In this document: positions 18,228 through 27,005 of the stretch, piece after piece
Numbering within the stretch: position 1 is the stretch's first letter
Layout of the letters: each line of letters begins with the position of its first letter
Assembly (NCBI RefSeq): GCF_003570715.1
Contig: NZ_QXXQ01000017.1
Span: 1-64,000 of the forward strand
Reading direction: 5' to 3'
Source: Gemmobacter lutimaris
GTDB lineage: Bacteria; Pseudomonadota; Alphaproteobacteria; Rhodobacterales; Rhodobacteraceae
DNA length: 64,000 nt
Made by a program: the position numbers and the translations under genes
Notes under the pieces: generated by a model
Database searches by the model: none
What the model saw: the letters and a program-made list of their open reading frames with translations, nothing else
What the model was told of the DNA's origin: nothing

Positions 18228-18895
18228 CGCGCATTGCCCTTTCCTCCGACGCGCCCTTCGCGCTGCCCGGCCTGATCTGGGCGGAACTGCCGCTGGATGC
18301 GCTGCCGCCCGATCCGCAGGGGCTGACGGTCACCACCGATCCGGGCGGGGCGTTCCGGATTGCGCTGCCGGACGACCTGCGGCCTGCCGTGGCGAAACGG
18401 CGGCGCGAGTTTCTGGCCGGGCGGCTGGCGGCGGCGCAGGCGCTGCGGCGGCTCGAGGCGGCGGAGCATGTTGGCCGTTCCGACCGCGCCCCGGTCTGGC
18501 CCCCCGGTGTCGCCGGGTCGATCAGCCATGATGACCGACGCGCCGTGGCGGTCGTCTCGCGCCACTATCGCCAGTTGGGGGTGGATTGCGAACAGCCGAT
18601 CCCCGAAACAGAGGCGCCCGCGCTGGCGCGGCAGATCCTCGCCCCCGGCGATACCGCCGCACGGCCTGCGGGCCTTGGCTTCGCCGCCTTCCTGACCCTC
18701 GTCTTTTCCGCCAAGGAAGCCTTTTACAAGGCGGTGGCGGCCGAGGTCGGCCGGATGCTGGAATTTCACGAAGTCACGGTGGCGGGCATGGCTGCCGACC
18801 GGCTGCATCTGGCCTTTGGCGGCGATGTCAGCGATGTTCGGTGGCATCTGGGCCCTGCGGGCTGCACCACCCTTTGCGCAAGGAACCCGGCATGA
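18224..18895 (+). CDS. 4'-phosphopantetheinyl transferase (EntD/Sfp superfamily)
   Basis: This 223-residue enzyme should convert the five visible carrier domains of the cluster from apo to holo form by attaching phosphopantetheine from coenzyme A to the conserved serine. Visible family motifs are RRREFLAGR (about residue 60), GSISHDD, GVDCEQ with the magnesium-binding acids, and FSAKEAFYKA near the C-terminus. The length and the SISH/KEAFYK spacing fit the EntD branch used by siderophore and other peptide clusters. It is coupled by ATGA overlaps to the methyltransferase before it and the exporter after it. A dedicated PPTase makes the cluster less dependent on host factors. Confidence 0.92.
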   Translation: MTRIALSSDAPFALPGLIWAELPLDALPPDPQGLTVTTDPGGAFRIALPDDLRPAVAKRRREFLAGRLAAAQALRRLEAAEHVGRSDRAPVWPPGVAGSISHDDRRAVAVVSRHYRQLGVDCEQPIPETEAPALARQILAPGDTAARPAGLGFAAFLTLVFSAKEAFYKAVAAEVGRMLEFHEVTVAGMAADRLHLAFGGDVSDVRWHLGPAGCTTLCARNPA

Positions 18896-20493
18896 ACCGC
18901 CTGCTGTCCACCCTGTTCCGCGCCGCGCCGGGCGGGGCCGCGCTTTCGGTGCTGGCAAGCCTTGCCAGCGGGGCCGGCGCCGCGATCATGGCCATCGTCA
19001 TCAGCCGCGCGCTGGAGGCCGAAAGCCGCAGCCTTGCGCTTGCCGTCGCCTTCTTTACCGCCGCCGCCGTGCATTTCAGCCTGCGTGTGCTGTCCGAGGT
19101 CTGGCTGATCCGGCTGGCGCAGAAGGTGCTGCTGGACCTGCGGCTGACGCTGGCGCGGCGCCTGCTGGCGACCCCGCAGATCCGCTTGCAGGAAATCGGG
19201 CGGCAACCGCTGCTGACCATCCTGACCCGCGACATGGACAGTTTCGTCGGCGCAGTGCAGCTTGTGCCGCTGCTGATCGGCAACCTGCTGCTGATCCTTG
19301 GCTGCTTCGGCTATCTCGCCTGGGTGGACTGGCAGATCTGCGCGGCGGTCTTTGCCTGCCTTCTGGTCGGGGCCAGCCTGTTCAAACTGGCCGAGCGGCG
19401 CCCGATCGCCCGCATCTTCCGCCTGCGAGAGGAAATCGACCAGCTTTACATCCGCCAGCGCGCGCTGATCGAGGGCGCGAAAGAGCTGCAACTGAACAGC
19501 CCGCGCGGCGCGCATTACATCGACCGGGTGATCGGCCCTGCCGCCGCCGGGGTGGCGCGCAGCTATGTGGGCGCGATGTCGGCCTATATCTGGGTGGTGA
19601 ACATCGGCAACAGCCTGTTCTATCTGGTCATCGGGGTCGTGCTGTTCCTGATGCCGGGGCTGACCGGACGCGACATGCTGCCTGCGGTGCTGCTCATGCT
19701 CTATCTCGTGCGGCCGGTCAGCGAGGTGATGATCAGCCTGCCCGCCCTGCGGCAATCCGCCGTGGCGCTGGAACGCATCGAACAGCTTTCCGCCGATCTG
19801 GACCCGGCCGCGACGCTTCCGCCGCCGATGCCGGTGCAGGATCACATCGCGCTGCGCGGCGTGACCCACAGCTATGCGCGGGACTCCGAGGACGGGGTGT
19901 TCACGCTCGGCCCCATCGACCTGACGCTGCGGCGGGGCGAGGTGGTGTTTCTGGTCGGTGGCAATGGCAGCGGCAAGACCACGCTGGCGATGCTGCTGTG
20001 CGGGCTTTACCACCCCGAGGGCGGCGGTATCGCGGTGGATGGCCAGCCGGTGACCGAGGCCACGCTTGCCAGCTATCGGCAGGCGTTTTCGGCGGTCTTT
20101 GCCGATTTCCACCTGTTCGAGCAATTGCCGGGCAGCGACGACCCGGGAATGGAGGCAAAGGCCCGCAGCCTGATCGCGGATCTGCGCATGGCGCACAAGG
20201 TGACGGTGCGGAACGGATGCCTCAGCACCACCGATCTTTCGACGGGGCAGCGCAAGCGGCTTGCGCTGGTCTCGGCCTATCTGGAGGACCGGCCGGTCTA
20301 TCTGTTCGACGAATGGGCCGCCGATCAGGACCCGGTGTTCAAGGCGGTATTCTATACCGAACTGCTGCCCGAGCTGAAGGCACGCGGCAAGGCGGTGCTG
20401 GTCATCACCCATGACGACGCCTATTTCGGCTGCGCCGACCGGGTGGTGAAGCTGGCCGATGGCCGGATCGTCACCGATGCGGAGGGCGCGTGA
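18892..20493 (+). CDS. Cyclic peptide ABC exporter, PvdE/SyrD type (fused TMD-NBD)
   Basis: This 533-residue half-transporter has about six hydrophobic segments in residues 1-300, then an ATPase domain. Walker A is GGNGSGKTT near 360, the signature is LSTGQRKRLAL (LSTGQ rather than LSGGQ, as in PvdE and SyrD), and Walker B is YLFDEWAADQDP. In known members the protein dimerises in the inner membrane and moves peptide siderophores or lipopeptides to the periplasm. I start it at the ATG overlapping the PPTase stop; longer in-frame extensions upstream run through the PPTase gene and are not supported. Its presence suggests the product is exported. Confidence 0.92.
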   Translation: MNRLLSTLFRAAPGGAALSVLASLASGAGAAIMAIVISRALEAESRSLALAVAFFTAAAVHFSLRVLSEVWLIRLAQKVLLDLRLTLARRLLATPQIRLQEIGRQPLLTILTRDMDSFVGAVQLVPLLIGNLLLILGCFGYLAWVDWQICAAVFACLLVGASLFKLAERRPIARIFRLREEIDQLYIRQRALIEGAKELQLNSPRGAHYIDRVIGPAAAGVARSYVGAMSAYIWVVNIGNSLFYLVIGVVLFLMPGLTGRDMLPAVLLMLYLVRPVSEVMISLPALRQSAVALERIEQLSADLDPAATLPPPMPVQDHIALRGVTHSYARDSEDGVFTLGPIDLTLRRGEVVFLVGGNGSGKTTLAMLLCGLYHPEGGGIAVDGQPVTEATLASYRQAFSAVFADFHLFEQLPGSDDPGMEAKARSLIADLRMAHKVTVRNGCLSTTDLSTGQRKRLALVSAYLEDRPVYLFDEWAADQDPVFKAVFYTELLPELKARGKAVLVITHDDAYFGCADRVVKLADGRIVTDAEGA

Positions 20494-21224
20494 TGGCCTC
20501 GCCCTGGCTTCTGGAGATTGCCAAGCCGCAGGCGCGGCGCAGGCTCTACCTCTTTCCCTATCTGGGCGGCAATCCGGCGGCTTTCGTGGGCTGGTCGGCG
20601 GCGCTGGGGCCTGACATCGCGCTTTCCGTCGTCAACCTGCCGGGCCGCGGGCTGCGGCTGAAGGAGCCACCGCTGACCGAGATGCGCCCCGCCGCCATGC
20701 AGATCGCGGCCGCCATCGCCAGTGATGCGGGGGCGGCGGAGTTCGCCTTTTTCGGGCATTCCATGGGCGCGGTTCTGGCCTTCGAGGTCTTGCGCATCTG
20801 CACCATGATGCAGTTGCGCCGCCCCGGTCTGATGGTCGCCTCCGGCTGTCGCTGGCCCGGCGCGCTGGACCGCGACGACCTGCACCTGCTGGACGATGCG
20901 CAGTTCCGGGACCGGCTGGCCGGGCTGGGCGGCACCCCGCCCGAGGTGCTGGGCAATGCCGAGATGATGCGGCTGCTCACCCCGATGCTGCGCGCCGATT
21001 TCGCCATGCTGAACGGCTACAGCTACCGCGCCATGCCGCGCCTGCCGGTGCCGATCCATGCTTTCGCTGCGCCGGACGACCCGGAGGTGCCCGCCGAAAC
21101 CGTGCCGCGCTGGCTGGAAGAAAGCACCGAGCCGGGCGCGGTGCACTGGTTTTCCGGCGGGCATTTCTTTCTGCATGATACGGCTATGACCGTCCCGGCC
21201 CGCCTGAGGGAGTTGTGGGGATGA
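20493..21224 (+). CDS. Type II (editing) thioesterase
   Basis: This 243-residue alpha/beta hydrolase has the GHSMGA nucleophile elbow (serine near residue 89), an FPYLGGNPAAF oxyanion segment near the N-terminus, and a C-terminal GGHFFLHD histidine. That is the layout of GrsT/RifR-type stand-alone thioesterases, which remove stalled or wrongly primed groups from carrier domains. The start is either the GTG at 20490 (GTGA overlap) or the ATG at 20493 (TGATG overlap); I chose the ATG. With the two TE domains on the synthetases this is the third thioesterase in the cluster. Confidence 0.92.
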   Translation: MASPWLLEIAKPQARRRLYLFPYLGGNPAAFVGWSAALGPDIALSVVNLPGRGLRLKEPPLTEMRPAAMQIAAAIASDAGAAEFAFFGHSMGAVLAFEVLRICTMMQLRRPGLMVASGCRWPGALDRDDLHLLDDAQFRDRLAGLGGTPPEVLGNAEMMRLLTPMLRADFAMLNGYSYRAMPRLPVPIHAFAAPDDPEVPAETVPRWLEESTEPGAVHWFSGGHFFLHDTAMTVPARLRELWG

Positions 21225-22585
21225 ACGGCGGCTTCGATCAACTGGCCAGCTCGGCCCGCGCGGCGGGCGACCGGCTGCTGCATGCCCGACCGATGGTGGC
21301 GCGGCAGGCAGGGCTGGCGCATCTGGTCGCGCTGGTCACGCCCGCACCGGCGGAGGGCGAAGGCCCCGATGGCCCGCTGTTCGGTGTGCCGGTCACGGTC
21401 AAGGACAGCTATGAAACCGCCGGGCTGCGCACCACGGCCAGCCATCCGCCGCTGGCCGGTCACATCCCCGCGCGCGACGCGGCGCTGGTGGCGCGGCTGC
21501 GGGCCAGCGGCGCGGTGATCCTTGGCAAGACCAACCTGTCGCAGCTTTGCGGCGACATCCAATGCGCCAGCCCGGTTTTCGGCACCGCCCTGAACCCGTG
21601 GGACACGACCCGCACCCCCGGCGGCAGCAGCGGGGGCGGGGCGGTGGCGGTGCTGACCGGCCTGTCACGGCTGGATCTGGGCAGCGATCTGGCCGGATCG
21701 CTGCGCATTCCGGCAGCTTTCTGCGGGGTGGCCGCGCTGAAAGCGGGGCCGGAGGTCTTTGACATGGCGGGCCATATCCCGCCGCTGGAGGGCGCCGCGC
21801 CGCCGCCGTTCCAAAGCGGCGGCTTCCTCACCCGCGATTGCGCCGATCTGGCCGCCGGTTTCGCCGCCCTGTCCGGCCAGCCAGCCGCAACCGCCCCGCA
21901 AGGTCCGCTGCGGCTGGGACTGGTGACCGGCGCACCGCTGCCGCTGTGCCCGCGCACGCAACAGGCGATGCGCCGCGCGACCGAATGGCTGGCGGAGGAG
22001 GGCGCGCAGACCCGCCCCGCGCCGCTGGATTTTCGCACCGCCTGGCAGGGTTATGGCGGGTTGCTCATGGCCGCCGCCGCGCCGCATCTGCGCGGCTGGC
22101 AAAGGCTGGCGCTGCGGTTGCTGGCGCTGGCCGCACCGCGTCGCCCGCTGCGGCAGGCCCTGTTGCGCGGGCTGGCCGGGATACCGGCGGGGCAGGCCGA
22201 AGCCGCGCGCGAGGCCACGGTTGCCGCCATCGACCGGCATCTGGAAACCACCGATGCGCTGCTATGCCCGGTGACCGCCGTAACCGCCTTCGCGCAACTG
22301 CCGCCACCCCGCCTGCCACTGGCGCAGCGCAGTATCCCGGCCGGGACGCATCGCATCCCCTATCAGGAGGCCGGTATCGGCTTCACCACGCCGTTCTCGC
22401 TGTCCGGTCATCCGGTCGTCGTGATCCCGGTCGATCTGGTCGATGGCCTGCCGGTTGGCCTCCAGATCATTGGCCGCCGGGGGGCCGAGGCCGCGCTGAT
22501 CGCGCTGGCGGCCCGGATCGAGGCGGTGTTTGATCGTCACCGCCCGCCGCTGTGGCAGCAATGGCAAACCCGTTTCCCCCAATAG
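21221..22585 (+). CDS. Amidase-signature family hydrolase
   Basis: The 454-residue protein shows the full amidase-signature triad: the lysine in VTVKDSYE near residue 67, the first serine in the glycine/serine-rich PGGSSGGG loop, and the nucleophilic serine in GSDLAGSLRIPA. Family members hydrolyse amide bonds or transfer acyl groups. Within a biosynthetic operon it could trim or cyclise the product, act as an acyl transferase in the manner of ClbL in colibactin biosynthesis, or detoxify an intermediate; the sequence does not decide. The start is the ATG overlapping the thioesterase stop (ATGA), with a GTG two codons earlier as the alternative. Confidence 0.88.
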   Translation: MNGGFDQLASSARAAGDRLLHARPMVARQAGLAHLVALVTPAPAEGEGPDGPLFGVPVTVKDSYETAGLRTTASHPPLAGHIPARDAALVARLRASGAVILGKTNLSQLCGDIQCASPVFGTALNPWDTTRTPGGSSGGGAVAVLTGLSRLDLGSDLAGSLRIPAAFCGVAALKAGPEVFDMAGHIPPLEGAAPPPFQSGGFLTRDCADLAAGFAALSGQPAATAPQGPLRLGLVTGAPLPLCPRTQQAMRRATEWLAEEGAQTRPAPLDFRTAWQGYGGLLMAAAAPHLRGWQRLALRLLALAAPRRPLRQALLRGLAGIPAGQAEAAREATVAAIDRHLETTDALLCPVTAVTAFAQLPPPRLPLAQRSIPAGTHRIPYQEAGIGFTTPFSLSGHPVVVIPVDLVDGLPVGLQIIGRRGAEAALIALAARIEAVFDRHRPPLWQQWQTRFPQ

Positions 22586-22606
22586 AACCGCAAGGAGTTG
22601 CATGAA

Positions 22607-22804
22607 ATGACTGTAGAACCGCAATATCTGGTCGTGATGAATCATGAGGAGCAATATTCGCTTTGGCCGAAGGGGCGCGATCTGCCCGCGGGCTGGACAG
22701 CGACGGGCTTTGGCGGCGACAAGCAGGCCTGTCTCGACCATATCAATGCCGTCTGGACCGACATGCGCCCGCTGTCGCTGCGCAAGGCGATGGGCGACGC
22801 CTGA
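22607..22804 (+). CDS. MbtH-like protein
   Basis: This 65-residue protein carries the MbtH signature: NHEEQYSLWP at the start, LPAGW in the middle, and VWTDMRPLSLRKA at the end, with the invariant tryptophans. Such proteins bind adenylation domains and improve their solubility or activity, so it probably serves one or more of the five A domains here. AAGGAG at 22592-22597 lies nine bases before the chosen ATG, which decides against the in-frame TTG at 22598. It is the last gene of the operon, about 20 bases after the amidase, and is followed by about 110 bases without a gene. Confidence 0.93.
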   Translation: MTVEPQYLVVMNHEEQYSLWPKGRDLPAGWTATGFGGDKQACLDHINAVWTDMRPLSLRKAMGDA

Positions 22805-22916
22805 TCGCTGCATCTCCGTAACGCTGGGTCACACCACGCCGAAGCATCTGGACAGGCCGCCGAAAATAGCCTGACCTTTCTCAAGGGCGGGGAGGCCCGG
22901 TCAAGGGAGGGCAGCC

Positions 22917-24569
22917 ATGTCGGGCACGGGCGGGGCCGCATATGATTATGTGATCGTCGGCGGCGGTTCCGCGGGCTGTGTGCTGGCGGCACGGCTGTCC
23001 GAAGACCCGGCGCGCAGCGTCTGCCTGCTGGAGGCGGGCGGGCGCGGCGATCATCTGCTGATCCGGGCGCCCGCCGGGGCGGTGGCCATGCTGCCCGGAT
23101 ATGGCCGCATCTCGAACTGGGCCTACCAGACCGTGCCGCAGCCGGGGCTGAATGGCCGCAAGGGCTATCAACCGCGCGGCCGCGCTCTGGGCGGATCCAG
23201 TGCGATCAATGCGATGCTCTATGTCCGGGGGCATCGGACAGATTACGATGGCTGGGCCGACGCAGGCTGCGACGGCTGGTCATGGGACGACTGCCTGCCC
23301 TATTTCAAACGGGCCGAGAACAATGCGGCGGGGGCCAGTGCCTTTCACGGCGACAGCGGCCCCTTGCAGGTGTCGGACCAGAAGGCGCCGCGCCCGATCT
23401 CGCGCGCCTTTGTCCGTGCCGCCACCGAATGCCAGCACAGGGAAAGCCCCGATTTCAACACCGGCGACACCGAAGGCGCCGGGCTGTATCAGGTCACCCA
23501 GTTCCATGATACGGCCCGCAATGGCGAGCGCTGTTCGGCGGCGGCGGCCTATCTGCATCCGGCTCTGGGCAAGCGCGCCAATCTGACCGTCCTTACCGGC
23601 GCCCATGCGACACGGGTGCTGACCGAGGGGAAGCGCGCGACGGGCGTTGCTTACCGCAGGGGCGGGCAGAATCACCGGGTCACCGCGCGGCAAGAGGTGA
23701 TCCTTGCCGGTGGGGCCTTCAACTCGCCCCAGCTTCTGATGCTCTCGGGCATCGGGCCGGCCGATGCGCTGCGTCCGCACGGCATCGGGATCGTGCATGA
23801 CCTGCCGGGGGTGGGGCAGAACCTTCAGGATCATCTGGATTTCACACTGGCGTTCCGCACGCGGGACACCGACAATTTCGGCATCGGCCTGACCGCGACG
23901 CGAAACCTGATCCGCCATGCGCTGCAATGGCGGCGCGACGGCCAGTCGATGATCGCCACCCCCTTTGCCGAGGGCGGCGCCTTCCTGAAAACCGACCCGG
24001 CGCTGGACCGGCCGGACATCCAGCTTCATTTCGTCATCGCACTGGCCGATGATCACGCGCGCAAGCTGCACCTCGGGCACGGGTTTTCCTGCCATGTCTG
24101 TGCCTTGCGCCCGCACAGCCGGGGTGCGGTTTTCCTGCAAAGCGCCGATCCACTGGCCGCGCCGGGCATCGACCCGCGCTTCCTGTCCGACCCGCGCGAT
24201 CTGGCGACCACGATCCGGGGCGCAAGGATGACGCGCGAGATCCTGATGGCACCGGCTCTGGCGCGCTATCGCCGGCGGGAAATGTTCGGCCTGACCGACG
24301 GGATGCGCGATCAGGACTGGGAACGCCATATCCGCGCGCGGGCCGATACGATCTATCACCCGGTCGGCACCTGCAAGATGGGGCGTGATGACATGGCCGT
24401 GGTCGATCCGGCGCTGCGGGTGCACGGGATGCAGGGGCTGCGGGTCGTCGATGCCTCGATCATGCCGACACTGATCGGCGGCAATACCAACGCCCCCACC
24501 ATCATGATCGCCGAACGCGCGGCCGACATGATCCGGGGGATCGAGCCTGCCGCACCGGCAGCGCAATAA
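22917..24569 (+). CDS. GMC-family FAD-dependent oxidoreductase (alcohol/choline dehydrogenase type)
   Basis: This 550-residue flavoprotein has the N-terminal FAD dinucleotide fold ([13 protein letters not shown] near residue 13, ending in LLEAG), the GMC signature [13 protein letters not shown] near 95, and a C-terminal histidine/asparagine active-site region (HPVGTCKMG, then GGNTNAPT). GMC enzymes oxidise primary alcohols. The nearest well-known relatives are choline and alkanol dehydrogenases, and the substrate is not evident. A clear ribosome site (AGGGAGG at 22903-22909) fixes the start. An acyl-CoA synthetase follows after 13 bases, suggesting alcohol-to-acid-to-CoA-ester flow. Whether it belongs to the peptide cluster is uncertain. 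Confidence 0.9.
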   Translation: MSGTGGAAYDYVIVGGGSAGCVLAARLSEDPARSVCLLEAGGRGDHLLIRAPAGAVAMLPGYGRISNWAYQTVPQPGLNGRKGYQPRGRALGGSSAINAMLYVRGHRTDYDGWADAGCDGWSWDDCLPYFKRAENNAAGASAFHGDSGPLQVSDQKAPRPISRAFVRAATECQHRESPDFNTGDTEGAGLYQVTQFHDTARNGERCSAAAAYLHPALGKRANLTVLTGAHATRVLTEGKRATGVAYRRGGQNHRVTARQEVILAGGAFNSPQLLMLSGIGPADALRPHGIGIVHDLPGVGQNLQDHLDFTLAFRTRDTDNFGIGLTATRNLIRHALQWRRDGQSMIATPFAEGGAFLKTDPALDRPDIQLHFVIALADDHARKLHLGHGFSCHVCALRPHSRGAVFLQSADPLAAPGIDPRFLSDPRDLATTIRGARMTREILMAPALARYRRREMFGLTDGMRDQDWERHIRARADTIYHPVGTCKMGRDDMAVVDPALRVHGMQGLRVVDASIMPTLIGGNTNAPTIMIAERAADMIRGIEPAAPAAQ

Positions 24570-24582
24570 GAGGGAGGACGGG

Positions 24583-26208
24583 ATGTTCGGAACGATGATG
24601 TGGCAATCGCTGACCACCGGATCGCTGATTGCACATGCAGAGAAATATCACGCCCGGACCGAGGTGGTCTCGGTCGAGGCGGATGGCAGCACGCTCCGGT
24701 CGTCCTGGGGCGAGGTCGCGGCCAATGCGCGGCGGATCAAATCGGTGCTGGACGGGCTGGGCGTGGCGGAAGGCGCCCGCTGCGCCACGATCGCCTGGAA
24801 TAACCGCCGCCATCTGGAGCTTTACTTCGGCATTGGCAGCGGCGGGCGCGTCACCCATACCATCAACCCGCGCCTGACGCCCGAACAGTTGATCTATATC
24901 GTGGATCATGCCGCCGACGAGGTGCTGTTCTTCGACCGCACCTTTCTATCCGCCGTGGCCAAGCTGCGGCCGCATCTGAAATCGGTGCGGCATGTCGTGC
25001 TGATGGGCCCGGCAGAGGCCGAGGCAGCGGGCATGATCGAGGGGCTGCTGTTCTACGACGACCTGCTGGCGGCGGGTGATCCCGCCGCACCCTGGCCAGA
25101 CCTGAACGAAAATGCCCCGGCCGCGCTGTGCTATACCTCGGGCACCACCGGGCATCCAAAGGGCGTGCTGTATTCCCATCGTTCGCTGGTGCTGCACAGC
25201 CTTGGCGGCAACCAGCCCGACGGGCTGAACGTCGCCGCACGCGATACGGTGATGCCGGTCGTGCCGATGTTCCACGTCAACGCCTGGGGCGTGCCCTATA
25301 TCGCGGCGGCGGTCGGGGCCAAGCTGGTGATGCCGGGGCCGAAGCTGGATGGCGAAAGCCTTGCCCGGCTGATCGACGCCGAACAGGTCACGCTGTCGCT
25401 GGGCGTGCCGACGATCTGGATGGGTCTGCTGGCCGGGCTGAAATCCACCGGCATCAAACCCGCCTCGATGAAACGCACCGTCGTTGGCGGTTCGGCGCTG
25501 CCGCCCTCGATGCTGCGCGAATTCCGCGACAGCTATGGCGTGGATCTGATCCATGCCTGGGGCATGACGGAAACCTCGCCGCTGGGCACGCTGAACCAGT
25601 TGCTGCAACGCCACACCGCGCTGGATGCCGAGGCACAATCCCGCCTGCGCGAAGGTCAGGGGCGCCCGCCCTGGGGCGTCGATCTGCGCATCGTGGACGA
25701 GACCGGCGCCGAACTGCCGCGTGACGGGGTGGCGCAGGGCGAATTGCAGATCCGCGGGCACTGGATCGTCGAAAGCTATTTCGGGCAGCAGGACTCTGCC
25801 CTGACAGCCGACGGCTGGTTCGATACCGGCGATGTGGCGACACTGGATGCCGACGGCTATCTGGTGATCCGCGACCGCTCCAAGGACATCATCAAATCGG
25901 GGGGCGAGTGGATTTCCACGGTCGAGCTGGAAAACATCGCCATTGCACATCCGAAAATCGCCAATGCCGCCGCCATCGCCGCCCGTCATCCGAAATGGGA
26001 TGAGCGCCCGGTGGTGCTGGCGGTGCCGGTTGCCGGAGAAACCCCGACAGAGGCGGAAATCAGGGCCTTCTATGACGGCAAGGTCGCGCATTGGCAGGTG
26101 CCCGACCGGGTGATCTTTGTCGAAACGCTGCCCCTGGGCGCCACCGGCAAGGTGGTCAAGGCAAAGCTGCGCGCGCTTTATGGCGATGTGCTGATCGCCG
26201 GGGACTGA
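24583..26208 (+). CDS. Medium/long-chain acyl-CoA synthetase (AMP-forming)
   Basis: This 541-residue member of the ANL superfamily has the P-loop YTSGTTGHPKGV near residue 185, GMTETSPLGT near 320, the WFDTGDVATLD hinge region and the catalytic lysine in ATGKVVK near the C-terminus. It resembles the AlkK/FadD-like group that activates fatty acids by adenylation and CoA transfer. It has no carrier domain and is not an NRPS module. AGGGAGG lies five bases before the ATG, and it sits directly behind the GMC oxidoreductase, probably in one transcript. It could equally belong to general alkanol/fatty acid use or supply an acyl group to the peptide pathway. Confidence 0.9.
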   Translation: MFGTMMWQSLTTGSLIAHAEKYHARTEVVSVEADGSTLRSSWGEVAANARRIKSVLDGLGVAEGARCATIAWNNRRHLELYFGIGSGGRVTHTINPRLTPEQLIYIVDHAADEVLFFDRTFLSAVAKLRPHLKSVRHVVLMGPAEAEAAGMIEGLLFYDDLLAAGDPAAPWPDLNENAPAALCYTSGTTGHPKGVLYSHRSLVLHSLGGNQPDGLNVAARDTVMPVVPMFHVNAWGVPYIAAAVGAKLVMPGPKLDGESLARLIDAEQVTLSLGVPTIWMGLLAGLKSTGIKPASMKRTVVGGSALPPSMLREFRDSYGVDLIHAWGMTETSPLGTLNQLLQRHTALDAEAQSRLREGQGRPPWGVDLRIVDETGAELPRDGVAQGELQIRGHWIVESYFGQQDSALTADGWFDTGDVATLDADGYLVIRDRSKDIIKSGGEWISTVELENIAIAHPKIANAAAIAARHPKWDERPVVLAVPVAGETPTEAEIRAFYDGKVAHWQVPDRVIFVETLPLGATGKVVKAKLRALYGDVLIAGD

Positions 26209-26340
26209 AGCGCAGGGCAGGGGGCAGGAAACAAGGATTTCAAATACGAGTTACTGGCCCTAGACTGTCAACCGGCGGGCAGGGCCTTTCCAACAGGACG
26301 AAGACCCCCCGGACCCGCCCTATCGCGCCGGAGACTGGCC

Positions 26341-26994
26341 ATGACCACCGACCCCCTGACCGGACGCCCCGCGTCTTCGCCCTGCATGGCGGCCGAGTTC
26401 GAACCTGCCGATGCCTCGGACGTGCCGCGCTGGCGCAAGGTGGAACGACTTCGCCTGCGGGCGGAACGCGATGCGCTGCGTGTCAGTGCCCGCCAGACCA
26501 TCGGGGCGGCGCTGTGCCGGCATCTGGCGGCGCTGCTGTCATCGCGCCTGTCGGCCGGCGCCGTCTTTTCCGCCTACTGGCCGATCAAGGGCGAGCCGGA
26601 CCTGCGCCCCCTGATGCAGGACTTGCACAGGGAGGGCATACGCATCGCGCTGCCGGTGGTGGAAACCCGTTTCGCCCCGCTGGTGTTTCGCCAATGGACA
26701 CCCGATACCGCCATGGTGCGGGGCGACTGGAACATTCCCGTTCCACCTGCGGAGAATGCCCGGCTGCTGCCCGATGTGGCGCTGGCCCCGCTGGTGGGCT
26801 GGGATGAGGCCGGGTATCGGCTGGGCTATGGCGGCGGCTATTTCGACCGCACGCTGGCCGCGCTGCACCCCTCGCCTCTGGTGATCGGGGTCGGCCTGCA
26901 ATCCGCCCGGCTGGCCACAATCCATCCGCAGCCACATGACATTCCTCTGGACCTGATCGTGACCGAGGCCGGGGTTCAGGTCGATCACGGCTGA
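26341..26994 (+). CDS. 5-formyltetrahydrofolate cyclo-ligase family protein
   Basis: The 217-residue protein ends in the family hallmark GYGGGYFDRTLA (near residue 163), and the middle matches the fold as well (SAYWPIKGEPDLRPL). The enzyme converts 5-formyl-THF to 5,10-methenyl-THF using ATP. The first 30 residues are an extension before the usual start of the family (RWRKVERLRLR), so the true start may lie further in. It stands alone: about 130 bases separate it from the acyl-CoA synthetase, and it converges with the RTX gene, with only about 11 bases between the two stops. Confidence 0.9.
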   Translation: MTTDPLTGRPASSPCMAAEFEPADASDVPRWRKVERLRLRAERDALRVSARQTIGAALCRHLAALLSSRLSAGAVFSAYWPIKGEPDLRPLMQDLHREGIRIALPVVETRFAPLVFRQWTPDTAMVRGDWNIPVPPAENARLLPDVALAPLVGWDEAGYRLGYGGGYFDRTLAALHPSPLVIGVGLQSARLATIHPQPHDIPLDLIVTEAGVQVDHG

Positions 26995-27005
26995 CAAGGC
27001 CCGCG

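Noticed and set aside
26209-26340. 6S-type RNA upstream of the 5-formyl-THF cyclo-ligase gene, by analogy with ssrS-ygfA
   Set aside because: The gap is only about 130 bases and I see no long rod-like fold with a central bubble; the analogy alone is not evidence.
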